A program made the position numbers and the translations under genes. This document shows, piece after piece, positions 1 to 10,616 of a stretch of 64,000 bases of DNA. The DNA lies in NCBI GenBank assembly GCA_009829735.1, contig CM020620.1, positions 8,448,545 through 8,512,544 of the forward strand, written 5' to 3'. The notes beneath the pieces were generated by a model. That model had not been told where the DNA came from, made no database searches, and was given only the letters and a program-made list of their open reading frames with translations. Each line of letters starts with the position of its first letter. Position 1 is the stretch's first letter. This stretch comes from Pyropia yezoensis (taxonomy: Eukaryota; Rhodophyta; Bangiophyceae; Bangiales; Bangiaceae).

Positions 1-934
1 GGATCTGGGCAGACCGCAGGAACGGGGAGCCAAACACCTCGATGAATAGGATGGCACCGAATACGGAAAAGCCGAGGCCTAGCCACTGGGAGTCGCCCCA
101 TGGGAGCGACGTTTGGGGGACGAGCGTCGACGGGCACTCGGCAAAGATGGGGGGCCCGGCGCCGGTGGTGCGGAAGCCAAAGCATGGCCCCGAGCCCCCG
201 CCCCAGTACTTGAGGCCGGTGCCCACCAGGGAGACGCCAATCAGAAAAACCGTCACCCCCGACACAATGGGCGGCACGATTTTGCGCATCACCCGAGAGG
301 GGAGAAAGCTGATGGCCATCTCGAGCAGCGAGCACACCGCCACCGTACCAATGTATCGCCCAAACGCGGCGGGGCACGGAGCGGGAAAGCCCGACGGCAG
401 CGGCGGCGGGCATGTCGTCCCATCAGCACGCATGGCGGCAATGGCTGCCTCGGCAATGGGCAGAAACGTAAACGACGGCCCCGACAGGCTGATGAGGCCG
501 CTGCCCAGCTGAAGGCCCCGGAAGCCGAGGCGGATCCGCTTAATCTGGATGATGGACAGCAGCCCGCTGGTGATGAGCGCCGCCGACACCATGTATGCTC
601 GCATTTCAGCGTCCAGGTTCAGGTGGTTGTCTCCCCCGCCCGAAAGTATGAGCGGCAGGGCGGTGATACCGCCGACCATCGCTAAAGCGTGTTGAAGGCC
701 GACGAGTGCGCCCACCACCAGTGGTAGCGACTGGTTGATGGAGAAGAAGGGGGCGGCGACGCCCACGGAAAAGCAGGGCAGCCGCGGGGTGCACAGCGCC
801 GCGTAGTTGTAGTTCCCAAGCCAGCCGTCGCGGGTGGTGAGCTTGTGGCGCAGCCGCGCGGTCAGCGGAGGGGGGTCCCCCATCCCCACCGGAGGGGGGG
901 GCGTGGCGGCCGACCCATCGTCAAGGTCCGCCAT
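1..934 (-). CDS. Nucleobase/ascorbate transporter (NAT/NCS2) family permease, 5' part
   Basis: Partial CDS that runs off the left edge; about 311 residues are visible, without a stop. The start is the ATG at 934-932, the first in-frame Met after a TAG 42 nt upstream. The protein begins MADLDDGSAATPP, then RLRHKLTTRDGWLGNYNYAALCTP, then several hydrophobic segments. The first carries GLQHALAMVGGI, the conserved QH motif of TM1 in uric acid/xanthine/uracil permeases (UapA/SVCT group). Later segments include FLPIAEAAIAAM, a Cys-rich extracellular-type loop, and KIVPPIVSGVTVFLIGVSLVGTGLKYWGGG, typical of this family. The signature NxGxxxxT motif would lie beyond the edge, so substrate (purine, uracil or ascorbate) cannot be told. 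Family knowledge: proton or sodium symport of nucleobases at the plasma membrane. No intron is needed in the visible part. Confidence 0.85.
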   Translation of the reverse strand, partial: MADLDDGSAATPPPPVGMGDPPPLTARLRHKLTTRDGWLGNYNYAALCTPRLPCFSVGVAAPFFSINQSLPLVVGALVGLQHALAMVGGITALPLILSGGGDNHLNLDAEMRAYMVSAALITSGLLSIIQIKRIRLGFRGLQLGSGLISLSGPSFTFLPIAEAAIAAMRADGTTCPPPLPSGFPAPCPAAFGRYIGTVAVCSLLEMAISFLPSRVMRKIVPPIVSGVTVFLIGVSLVGTGLKYWGGGSGPCFGFRTTGAGPPIFAECPSTLVPQTSLPWGDSQWLGLGFSVFGAILFIEVFGSPFLRSAQI

Positions 935-1417
935 GCGGGGCAGCGCGGGGGAGCAGGGGGCGGCGTACAGGGAGAGCGGCGTCGGGCACCCCTAGACCGT
1001 CCAAACCCAGCCAGCGGGGAGAGCACGGGGGTGAGGCGGCGGCGGGGTAGGCACGCCGTCCAACTGCCGGATGCCAGCGTCATCGTAGCGGCCGGGGAAG
1101 GGGTGGCGACGCTTAACAAGTGAAACCCACTCCACGTGATGGACCAGCAGCGGGAACCGCGGGGTTGTGCGCAGGGGTGCTCGCTGTGGGGCCGCACAGG
1201 GCATACTTACTGCCCCGCCATGGCCGTGGCAGAGGCCCGTGCGGGTTGGGGCAGCGCAAGAACGCTGCCGTCTGCAGGCGCCCAGCGACGTCTGCGCCTT
1301 CGCGACGTCAAGACCAGCAGCGGCCTCCAGGGAAGGCGCTCTCGCAAGAACACCCCCTCCCCATCAGGCGGGGTGAGCAGAGGCCCCCATCCCCGACCAG
1401 AGCCCCAGGCCACAGCG
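935..1417. other. Intergenic, upstream of the permease
   Basis: This is the likely 5' flank and promoter side of the minus-strand permease. It is GC-rich with short open frames that look like shadows. I see no convincing TATA box, RNA gene or conserved protein. Confidence 0.5.
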
Positions 1418-2062
1418 CAGCACTGCTTATCGCCTGTCAAACTTTTCTTGCTTTTTTGGGAAATTCTCGAGCAAAATTCTGCATAAAACCTGCATCGACC
1501 CCCCCTCAAGGCATCATAGACACCGCTTTTACCCCCGTTTCATGCTTTCTGCCTACAACAGCTCGGGCGATTGGTAGTCGCCACCCCCCTAGGTATGAAC
1601 GGAAGCGCACGGGGCAGGAGAGCACTCTCGTGTGAAGCGCAAAGAAGCGACCGCCCATCGCTACGCTTGGGAGCAATGTTTATACAAACGCGTTTAAAAA
1701 CCGCGCAATCTCTCGCACTGGTTAAGCAAAAACCTGCGCGACGACAGCTTTCGAGGGTCTGCACGGAAAAATCTCTCCGCTTTGCTCAACATCTACAACG
1801 TGAATTCTGACCAATGGAACGCTCCGTCCAGCAAACAGCAGCGCCACCGCTGTTGTCATTGGTTGACAGAACACCGACAGCGACCGTCGTGTCGGCCATG
1901 CTGGTGGAGATTCTTTGGCCTCAGCCCATCCCCTGGATCAGAAAAGCAAAATTCTGCTCGAGCCGATCATTTTCGTGCTCGAGCAGGTCAAGAATTTGCA
2001 CAACGAAGCAAGAGATCTGGCCAAAATCGGGCTTGTATCTTGACAGGGGATAAGCAGTGCTG
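1418..2062 (+). mobile_element. 645-bp element with terminal inverted repeats, copy 1
   Basis: The outer end reads CAGCACTGCTTATCGCCTGT (1418-1437, continuing CAA) and the inner end (2040-2062) is its near-perfect reverse complement, giving 23-bp terminal inverted repeats. Sequence inside has no convincing coding potential, so this looks like a non-autonomous DNA transposon (MITE-like). A mirror-image copy of exactly the same length lies at 2141-2785. Paired positions sum to 4203 throughout, so there are no net indels between the copies. I found no clear target-site duplication around either copy or the pair. The superfamily is undetermined. Confidence 0.75.
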
Positions 2063-2140
2063 GGCAGGGCGTGCGGGCGGGTCTCGTCCTCTCGCTGCTC
2101 GCGCAGATGCGGGTGGCTTGTACCACCCAGAGCAGCAGCG

Positions 2141-2785
2141 CAGCACAGCTTATCGTCTGTCAAGATACAAGCCCGATTTTGGCCAGATCTCTTGCTTCGT
2201 TGTGCAAATTCTTGACCTGCTCGAGCACGAAAATGATCGGCTCGAGCAGAATTTTGCTTTTCTGATCCAGGGGATGGGCTGAGGCCAAAGAATCTCCACC
2301 AGCATGGCCGACACGACGGTCGCTGTCGGTGTTCTGTCAACCAATGACAACAGCGGTGGCGCTGCTGTTTGCTGGACGGAGCGTTCCATTGGTCAGAATT
2401 CACGTTGTAGATGTTGAGCAAAGCGGAGAGATTTTTCCGTGCAGACCCTCGAAAGCTGTCGTCGCGCAGGTTTTTGCTTAACCAGTGCGAGAGATTGCGC
2501 GGTTTTTAAACGCGTTTGTATAAACATTGCTCCCAAGCGTAGCGATGGGCGGTCGCTTCTTTGCGCTTCACACGAGAGTGCTCTCCTGCCCCGTGCGCTT
2601 CCGTTCATACCTAGGGGGGTGGCGACTACCAATCGCCCGAGCTGTTGTAGGCAGAAAGCATGAAACGGGGGTAAAAGCGGTGTCTATGATGCCTTGAGGG
2701 GGGGTCGATGCAGGTTTTATGCAGAATTTTGCTCGAGAATTTCCCAAAAAAGCAAGAAAAGTTTGACAGGCGATAAGCAGTGCTG
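2141..2785 (-). mobile_element. 645-bp element with terminal inverted repeats, copy 2 (mirror image)
   Basis: Reverse-complement copy of 1418-2062, separated from it by a 78-bp unrelated spacer (2063-2140). Translations of matching frames are identical over long stretches (for example 1571-1810 on plus against 2393-2632 on minus), so the copies are very recent duplicates or are kept alike. Its inner terminal repeat (2141-2163) carries a few substitutions relative to the outer ones. The whole 1418-2785 unit could instead be one fold-back element with two long arms. Confidence 0.75.
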
Positions 2786-3349
2786 CGCAGGGAGGGAGGG
2801 CGACCAAGGGGGCTGTCCATGACCGTCGCACAAGGTCACACACGGGCTGGTGCGGATCTGATCAAGTCCAATGGAGTCAGTCGCTGGGTTGCACCGGCCT
2901 ACGGCGGCCAGCGAGATTATGCGTGTAAAGTACACACACTGTACTTTACACAGTGCGAATGTCGTTCGCAGACACCATCAGGCGGCTCATCCTGGTCACC
3001 ACCCCAGGTCAGCCATCTTGAGCCTGCCAGGGCTTCGAATCGAAACACGTGTCTAAACACGTGGTAACAATCATCTGCTGATAATTTCGATCATTATCGC
3101 AAAATGGTACTAACGATCGATGGTTTCATGAAATATAACAACCCTGTCCGCAATCCGCAAACCCGATTTAAGGCGTTCTCCTAAACCTCCCTTTAAGCAC
3201 CACCGCGCAGGACGAGGGATGAAATCAGTCACATGTCCGGCGGGCTGGCCGTCAACACACGAGGCGCCCAAAGAGACGGGTGGGATCCACGCCGCCCAAA
3301 CCTTGGTCAGACTCCCAGCGACCGACGTCTTGCCCGCCCCCTGCCTGCA
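2786..3349. other. Intergenic stretch with short palindromes
   Basis: No coding region is recognised. Part of it (about 3050-3200) is unusually AT-rich for this window. A 10-bp inverted repeat, TGTAAAGTAC with its complement around a 7-nt loop, lies at 2924-2950. A pair of CACGTG-like sites lies near 3045-3062. The T-loop-like CTTCGAATC near 3032 is not part of a foldable tRNA. Confidence 0.4.
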
Positions 3350-3384
3350 CTAGTGTCTATTCTACTGGAAAGAAGGATCAAATG

Positions 3385-4877
3385 ATGCTCGGCCGAGGAT
3401 CAAGTGATCCTCAAGAAAAACGACGATTCTGACATCGTGGGGCCACACTCATTACTGCCAGAGGTCACGGAGCCACCCGGGGGGGGGGAGGGGACGGCGC
3501 TGCCACACACTCCCCGTCGTGCTCCACTGACGGAGGCACACCACAGTTGACCGCCAGCGCCCACACCAACACCGCCGCTGCCTGGAGCGTCCGCCTCGGC
3601 CTTTGGTGCGCGTTGCACCGCCCGTCCCCCACGCCCCCCCCCCCCGGTCCACGACGACGACCACTGCCCTCCCCGCCTTCATCTTGCACGACTGACGTTC
3701 TCCTCAGAATGGGATGCACTCAAGTTCTCCCTAGGGTAAACAGCCGGCGCTGAGTCCATTTTGGGTGTCAGATTGACCAGGGGACGTCGAGAAGTATGAG
3801 GGCGCAGCCAACAACAGGCTTTCCGACACCATATTCGTTAAAACTACGGATACTAGGTGCCACGTTGATCTTTTGGGGCACATCGGAACGTCACGACTGC
3901 GTCCGACAACGTCTCGGAACGGCACCGGCGCTGAAAGACACCTCACGCGACTTCGTCGTATTACTATAAGTACATTCCCCTTCGACCGGATAACGTTCAG
4001 GTTGAGCAAGGAACAGCCTCGGAATTCCGACCGCGATCCCCAAACAGGGCCTGTATGGAGATCGAGTTCGGAAACGCCGACCTTTCCGAGAGGAAATGCG
4101 GAGCTCTCATTGGCTGATCAGAACTTCCGATATTGGGCACTATTTTACACAACATTGCCAATATTACTAGCGAAGGAAGCCACGTCCCCGCAAGTCAGTC
4201 CCTGGAATTGTGTGTCAAACTAAACGGTCATCCCTCGCTCCTTTGGACACTGGCTGCTGGTCACGATGCTACCTCTTTGTCCCTGTGCCTGCACGAGGGC
4301 GACAGACGTTGCGCCAACGGCAGCCGACGAGGCGCCGTGGCTTCCTCGTGCCAGCCGTGGAGGTCGCAAGACCTGACGCAGCGTCCCCCAGACGCAGACT
4401 CGGCGATGTGCGGCGAAATATGTAAAAATACAACATCCCTGCGAGGCCCGCATCCCAGAATTTTCGGGGCAACGGGCGGAGCCACTGACGTGGACCTCCC
4501 TCGTGCCACTTGCCTGGCCGCGTGCAACGTGGACCATCCATTGACCTGTCCGACTGTGGCAGTCGTCAGCATTGGCCACGTCGGCCGCCGTGGCACACAC
4601 GATCAGTTTCCATGCACGCCCTGTCCCCCCCCCCGTACTGCCGTCGTTTCAGACCACCACTGTTGACCAGTGCCGGCCGTCCCCGCGACCCCCATCATCA
4701 CCGTGTGCTGGCCGTCGTCGTCACCACGACGGCCCTGGTGTCCGTCGCCCCCACCACCATTGTCATCCGGTGCCGGCCGTCGCCGTCACCACCACGACGC
4801 TGGTCTCCGTGGCGCCGCCTCACAGTTGCCCGGTTGCCGTCATCGCGGGTAGCTGCACCCACGCTTGTGTGCCCGCC
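3385..4877. other. Non-coding left flank of the insert
   Basis: No gene is recognised. A hairpin GAGGATCA/TGATCCTC lies near 3396-3413. A degenerate tandem repeat of about 60-70 bp rich in CCGTCGCCGTCACCACCACGA lies at about 4670-4860, just before the transposase start. Short open frames here read as His/Pro/Arg-rich low complexity. Confidence 0.4.
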
Positions 4878-6666
4878 ATGGCCGAACGCGTCGCCACCAT
4901 CTGTGACGGCGACGTCGCCGGCGACGATCGCAGAGATGAGGACAACGCCACCTGCTCCGACGTGTGGCAGCTGTCTGAGGGGTCGGCGGACGAGGCCGTA
5001 GCTGCTGTTCTTTCCGAGGCGTCGTCTGCTGCGCTCCGACGTCGCATCGCTGGTATGCGTCCACGGGGAGTGAGCCAACCCAAGAGGCGTCTGGGCTCTG
5101 TGCGTGGCCGGCGACCCAACCGAGGCCGAGACTTTGACGCTGGCAACCATGCTATCTTGCGTGACTACTTCGGCGTCGATGGGCAGGCCTCCCGTGTACG
5201 GGGAGGCCGACTTCGAGCGCCGTTTCCGAGTGCCCCGGAAAGTTTTTGAGCTCATCTTCAACGCTGTCAAGGATCAGCCCTTCTGGGCGCGCACTATCAA
5301 TGCTACAGGGCGCCGGCAAGCGCATGCATTGCAGAAGGTGGTGGCCGCCTTCAGAGTGCTCGCATACGGGGAGACCTACGACCGCGCAGACGAGTACGTG
5401 CGCCTCTCGCGCTCGACCATTGCTGTTGCGACGACGAAGCTAGTGGAATTTATTGTGACAAGGTTAGAGCCGCAGTACCTGCGGCCTCCCAACGACGAGG
5501 AGCTGACCTGCATCCTCAAGCGCAATGAGGAGCGCGGGATGCCTGGATGTATGGGCAGTATTGACTGCTCCCATTGGCGATGGAGGCAGTGCCCACGCGG
5601 CCTGGCAGGACAATACCAGGACCGCAAGGGCCGGCGCTCCGTCGTCATGGAGACGCTCTGCGACGAGGAACTGTATGTCTGGCATTTTTTCATTGGCAGT
5701 CCAGGCAGTCAGAGCGATCTCAACGTGCGGTCGCAGTCGCCATTGTACACTGACATCATGAGTGGGAGTTGGCCGCCAGATCGCTTCCCCTTCATTCTGA
5801 ACGGCCGCACACGACGGATGCCGTATTACTTGGCTGACGGCATCTATCTCAAGTACCCGATCTTTGCGCGGCCTTTTGCCAAGCCCGTGGATGCGGCGCA
5901 GCGTACGTACAACCGCCTGCAGGAGGCTCTTCGTAAGGACGCTGAGCGACTTAACGCTGTGCTGACAGACCGATTCAGCATCTCTCTCTATCCGGCGAGA
6001 TTCTCCAGTGTCAGCCGCATCATCAATACTGGCAAAGCGCTCGCCATACTGCACAACATGGTAGTCATTGAACGACGGGACGGCTTCCTTTCACTTACGC
6101 GCGCGGCCGGCGTAACTGGCCCTGCGGAGTTTCACCGTCCGAATCCCCCGATATTGGTGGGCGGGGGTCGCGACCCGCCCGTTGGTAGACCAGTCAATGC
6201 AGCGGCGGGCGGGGTTGGGGACCCGCCCGTCGGTAGACATCACAGCGCAGTAGTGGGTGGTCGTAGAGGCCAGGCGAGTGCTGCAGGTCGTGCTGGCGCT
6301 CCCGGACTCCCTGTTCTTCCGGAGCATGAGGGGCCCCAACCAGAGGTCCAGTCCGGCAGTGCGCCGCCTGAGGCGTGGTTCCCGCGGTCGCTCTTGGCAC
6401 GGGCCGTGGCCACCAGCTCTGTTGGTCACAACTTGTTGCGTATGGACCTGGCGGCGCACGTCTGGCAGCATCGTGGGAGGGCTCTGGCCCCATACTTGTA
6501 CAGCGTCACAAAAGTTTTTTTTTGCCTCCGAGGAGGCTTTTTTTTTTTTCTTTACCTGCTTGTGTGGTCTTTGAAAGACGTAGGAAGATGCCCGGCCCTG
6601 GCGCTTAGTGCAACCGACTGCCAAAGTCTCACCGAGGAGCACCCGCGGTCGGGCGGTGTGCCGTAG
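4878..6666 (+). pseudogene. PIF/Harbinger-type DDE transposase, frameshifted
   Basis: The reading starts MAERVATICDGDV (ATG 4878) and runs to RGRDFDAGNHAILRDYFGVDG, then must change frame near 5150-5200 to continue PPVYGEADFERRFRVPRKVFELIF. Family members have these two stretches contiguous, so a 1-nt frameshift is inferred; no plausible intron was seen. The downstream frame contains the DDE_Tnp_4/plant-transposon core: MGSIDCSHWRW with CP and GQYQDRKG (first Asp near 5562), SPGSQSDLNV (second Asp near 5738), AERLNAVLTDRF (Glu near 5943) and the closing LHNMVV. The C-terminal tail holds a duplicated RDPPVGR-type segment (about 6160-6240) and then a T-rich run, so the true end may be earlier than the stop at 6666. 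Without the upstream frame, translation could start only at ATG 5149 or 5179, losing the N-terminal domain. Role: cut-and-paste transposition. Probably inactive unless the shift is a sequencing error. Confidence 0.8.
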
Positions 6667-7443
6667 ACTACACGCCGTGCCCATGGGTGGGCACCATATG
6701 CAGGTGGCCAGGACTCGCAGCGGTTGGGAACAAAAAGCAGAAAGTATGGGCCATTGGCTGGCCAGCAACCTCCGTGGACACGTTACTAGATTGTGGGCAC
6801 TGGAAATGGTGTGGTGCCGTACTGGGTGCAATGTCTGCCAAGTGCTGTGTGACCTTGTGGCCATGGTTAGAAGGCCACTACCAGAGGCAGTGGCCGCCGC
6901 ACTAACTGTGATACGGCGGACGAGGTAAGGTGGGTAGAAGAGCTCTCAACCTGCTGAGGGGTGCTCAGTATCCACCTCAGGCAGCCCCTCTGCTACACTG
7001 CACCTCAGGCAGCCCCTCTGCTACACTGCCTCTGCAGAACGCGTGCATCAATGAACTGAGCCGGCAAGGCTCAGTGCCAGCCCTGAGTCGAGTCCACTCG
7101 ACCGGTACGGCTGCGCTTCCACCCTCATAGGACAATGAACAAGAACAACAACATAGAAGTGCATGAAGAAAAACCCCCCCCGCACACAACTGAGGCGGAA
7201 AAGCCGCGGCCAGTACAGTCAGACCAAGCATACACCGGCGACAGGCGATCACACACAGCCCATGAACGCACAAGCAAAACGAACCATCACGAACACCCGC
7301 AAGGAGCAGCCGTATCACATGCATGCCAAGAGAAGAAAACGCGCCAAGGGACACCCCGAGCGACGCAATAGCACCAAAGCACAGCGGCAAAGGCCGTAAA
7401 CCAGACAAAAGTTCTCAAACACAAGAGCCCTCACGAAGTCCAA
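6667..7443. other. Non-coding interval with a direct repeat
   Basis: Between the transposase and the minus-strand accessory gene. It contains a tandem duplication of about 28 bp (ACCTCAGGCAGCCCCTCTGC unit) at about 6972-7028. An A-rich region around 7135-7160 and 7270-7430 may be the 3' flank of the minus-strand gene. No conserved protein was seen. Confidence 0.4.
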
Positions 7444-9390
7444 CTATTGCCCATCCCGACTCTCCACGAAGCGACGGCGCTTCGTGCGCTGGGAGCGCAC
7501 CGCCGGGGGAGTGCAGGGCATCTCCTCTTCGTCCTCAATGTCCACAAGGTCCACCACGTCCGTGACGTCCACAACACGGACGTTGACCGCGTCGGGGGTG
7601 GCTGCCGGAGCCTGCTCCGCCGGCGTGGTGGGCGGCGTAGCGGGCGGCGTAGCGGGCGACATGGGCACCGCCATCGTGCCCGCGCCGCTGGTCACCGCCG
7701 TGCTGACTGAGGCCTCCGCTGCCACCGCTGTGGACGGCGCCGTCAAGAGGCCGTCGAGCCACTCGCCGTCTTCCGCACGCATGCCAGTATGTGGCGTGGG
7801 CGCGATGGCCGCTGCAGCCATCGCGGCCGGCACACCCTCAACGTTGCCATGCCGTGTTGTGTCGCGCGTGGGCACCGCCGTGGCGGCGTCCGCCCCCCCA
7901 ATGTCGACGGTGTCGTCGTCGACAATGTCCTCCCAAGCGGCACCTGCGAGAGCCTTGATACGGCGGCGCATTTCCAAGCGCCGCCACTGCGCCGCCTCCT
8001 ACGTGCGCCGCACGTCAGGTCCCCCCCAAAACGCAATGTCGGCGCGATATTCAGCCACCCTGGCTATGCGGTTCAGCGTCTCGCGCGTAGCCTCCGCCTC
8101 GCGGGCCGCCGACAAGTCTGCGGCGCGCATAACCTTGGCGGCCTTCGTGCCGGCCGGGCGTGACAGGAAAGTGGCGGGCCCGTCCTCCTCGTCATCATCA
8201 CCGTCGATCACAAAAGATTGTTCCAGCACGGATGGTTGAACCACTCGCCCTCCGCGGTCACGACCGCCGCCACCCCCTAAGGCGCCTCCACCACGGCCTG
8301 ATGCACATGCGCGACCGGCAGCACGTCCCGCGGGACGGCAACGACGACGGTTCGCTGCAGACCCAGCGGCACCGCTAAACTTGTCCACATCCTTGCGAAT
8401 CCGCAAGGAGCTCCGCCATGTGGCCGCACGCTGGTCGACGTGCAGGTCCGCCGCCTCCTGCTGCTCGTTGGAATCACCGCGGATGGTGTCGTAGAGGTTG
8501 CGGCGCTCAAAGTGGGCGGCGGCGGGCAGCTCGCGCTGCTCGGCCGTGATGTTGCCCGTCCGGTGGGCCCGGTGCACGGCCGCAAACGAGGACGCCAGGC
8601 GCTGCACGTGCTTTGCCTCATGGTCGCGCATCTCCTTCGTCACTGCACTCGTCGGGCGGTACGGCCTCGCGATAGACACGCCCTGGCGCGTTGGCAGCGG
8701 CACCTTTGACACCCACCAGCGAAAGTCCGCGGCAACGGCAGCCCAACACGTGCGACCCGCCTGGTCGGTCCCCACATTGGGGTCTTGGGAAATGTCCTTG
8801 TACGCCTCGCACAGACGGCGACGCTCAAAGTCCGTCCACGCCATGCCGCGGCCAGGCGAGCCTCCCACCGCGTCAACCTCCGCCTCTTCCCCCGCCACTC
8901 TTCCATCGCTGTCCGTCTCCGTCACTGCCGCATTGGCAGCTGCGTCAGGGTCTCCGACAACGGCAGCGGGGCCCCACGCCGCCGCAGCAGCAGGCAATAT
9001 CTCCGACTCCTCCTCACAGCCAGTGTCCACCTCCGCGCCGAACACAGGACCACCCGAGTTGGCCCGCCCATCCTCATGCCCAGCGACAGGCACGATCTCG
9101 TCCTCCTCCTCGCCCGCGCTCACAGCAGTTGTGGGCACACCATTGCAGCCACCGCGCTCCGACGCAGCGCCTCCCCCGTCAACGCCGCTCAGCTGCATCG
9201 CCTCGTCCACCTTGTTGCCAATATCACAGCCATCGACAGTCACCTCGACCGCCACACCGCCCACCAGGCCGCCCGTTGACGCAGGGTCGGCCCGCGACGG
9301 CGTCCCACGAGGACGCACACGCAGAGCGCGCGCCTCGCACGCCGCAATGCATGCGGCTGTACGACCGTCAGCCACGTCCACAAAGGCCAT
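7444..9390 (-). pseudogene. Myb/SANT-like (NAM-associated) accessory protein of the insert, in-frame stop
   Basis: The start is ATG 9390. The first 463 residues are acidic and Ala-rich, then carry a trihelix-like domain, MAWTDFERRRLCEAYKDISQD followed by GTDQAGRTCWAAVAADF. This is the WT..ED..L..A...IS.D...G..Q....FW form of the DNA-binding partner encoded by PIF/Harbinger elements. A TAG at 8001-7999 interrupts the protein after FWGGPDVRRT, but the same frame continues at once with EAAQWRRLEMRRRIKALAGAAWEDI for about 185 residues to the stop at 7444. The continuity (a basic helical stretch, then an acidic one) suggests a nonsense mutation rather than two genes; 649 codons if read through. 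Expected role: nuclear import and target binding for the transposase. Confidence 0.65.
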
Positions 9391-9402
9391 CGAAATGGCC
9401 GC

Positions 9403-10616
9403 TTACTCAGCCGGTGAGAGGTCTTCCAGCCGGCGCGCAATACGGGTGTCTACGCCCACGGAGGCGGTCGCGCCCCCGTCGGCTTGGTCGCCGCCGCTGG
9501 GGCTGCCACTCAGCTCACTCGGTCCGCCTCCCCCGCCGGGGCCACCGTCGACGACGGCACCGCCGCCAGAGACATCAGTCGACGCGGCGACGTCGCCGCC
9601 CTTGCCGCCGCGCTCGCGGTCACGGCGGACTCGGGCGGCCTCGTTATTGGCCCAGTCGGCGACATATGACGCAAGGCCGTGGACGGGAAGGTAGTCGCTT
9701 GTCGATCGCCGGCTGCGGCCCCCCACACGGCCGCCGACGACGCCCCCGCCGCAACGGACTGAGCGCCTTGCCCCGCCGACGACGGCACCGCCTGAACGAC
9801 GGGAGTGGTCGTGGCCGGCCGCGGCTTCTTCTCGCGTACGCCCGTCGCGCGCCCGCCCGAAGAGCTTTCGGAGCTCGACGCCATCCATGGCGGCAGCCGC
9901 ACTCGCGCCTGCCGCTTCGCCGGCGGCTGCTGGGCCTCCTCCCAGGCCTCGATGCGCCGCTTGACGTCCTCCTGCTCCTTGGCGTCCGCCTCGCGGATCT
10001 CCTCCTCCAGCTCCCGCACCCGCTTCTGCGCCGCCCACAGCGGCTGGCGCCGCTCCAGCCATCGCACGTGCGCGTCGTCACTCAACTTCTCCCGATCCAC
10101 CATCGACACGTGCGGGCCCAGCGGCTCCGTCCACACCTCGCGTGGCCGTAGCACCGCCGTCACGGGCTGCCACGGCATCGACACAACGGGCACCACTCGT
10201 TCCCCGGCTGACAGCCATCCCGCCGGCCGGATGCTCCGTCCGCCGTCGGCCACCAGCCAGTCCAGGTCGTCCTTGTAGACACCCTGGCCGTCCACACGGC
10301 CGCGCACGGTGTAGAGAGGGAGGAGGGCCCACGTACACAGGGTACCCGCTGGGCAAGGGGGTCGGTCAAAGCCGCTCGTCTGCATGCGGCGACACGCCGA
10401 ACAAAGGCGTCGCATGCCCCGCCGCTTCTGAGACCCCGTTAAGTAGCCGTCATCGTCGTCCTCGGAGCCCCGCGGACCGTGACCCCCCTCCCCCCCTCCA
10501 CCCCCCCGCCAGGCTCCACCCGAGCGACACCCTCCGCCTGGGGCGTACGCCCACTCCGAAGGGCGCCGCCCACCGCCAGACCCGCCTAGGCCCCCACTGG
10601 AAAAGTCCGCCTGCAT
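9403..10616 (-). CDS. Hypothetical coiled-coil protein of the insert
   Basis: Not recognised. The likely start is ATG 10616 (MQADFSSGGLGG). It is Gly-rich at first, has a Cys cluster (LCSACRRMQTSGFDRPPCPAGTLC), a middle region ending DREKLSDDAHVRWLERRQPLW, and a charged coiled coil (AAQKRVRELEEEIREADAKEQEDVKRRIEAWEEA). Near 9750 two frames compete. One runs on to a stop at 9510. The other gives the more protein-like DYLPVHGLASYVADWANNEAARVRRDRERG and stops at 9403, only 12 nt before the ATG of the accessory gene. A frameshift or an unseen intron is likely. By position it is a third gene of the transposon. Confidence 0.4.

Noticed and set aside
1410..2793. 8-bp target duplication around the mirror elements (hAT-like reading of CAGCACTG ends)
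   Set aside because: Flanking 8-mers (CCACAGCG, GGCAGGGC, CAGCAGCG, CGCAGGGA) do not match in any pairing.
3000..3060. tRNA-like T-loop (CTTCGAATC)
   Set aside because: No acceptor or anticodon stem could be paired around it.
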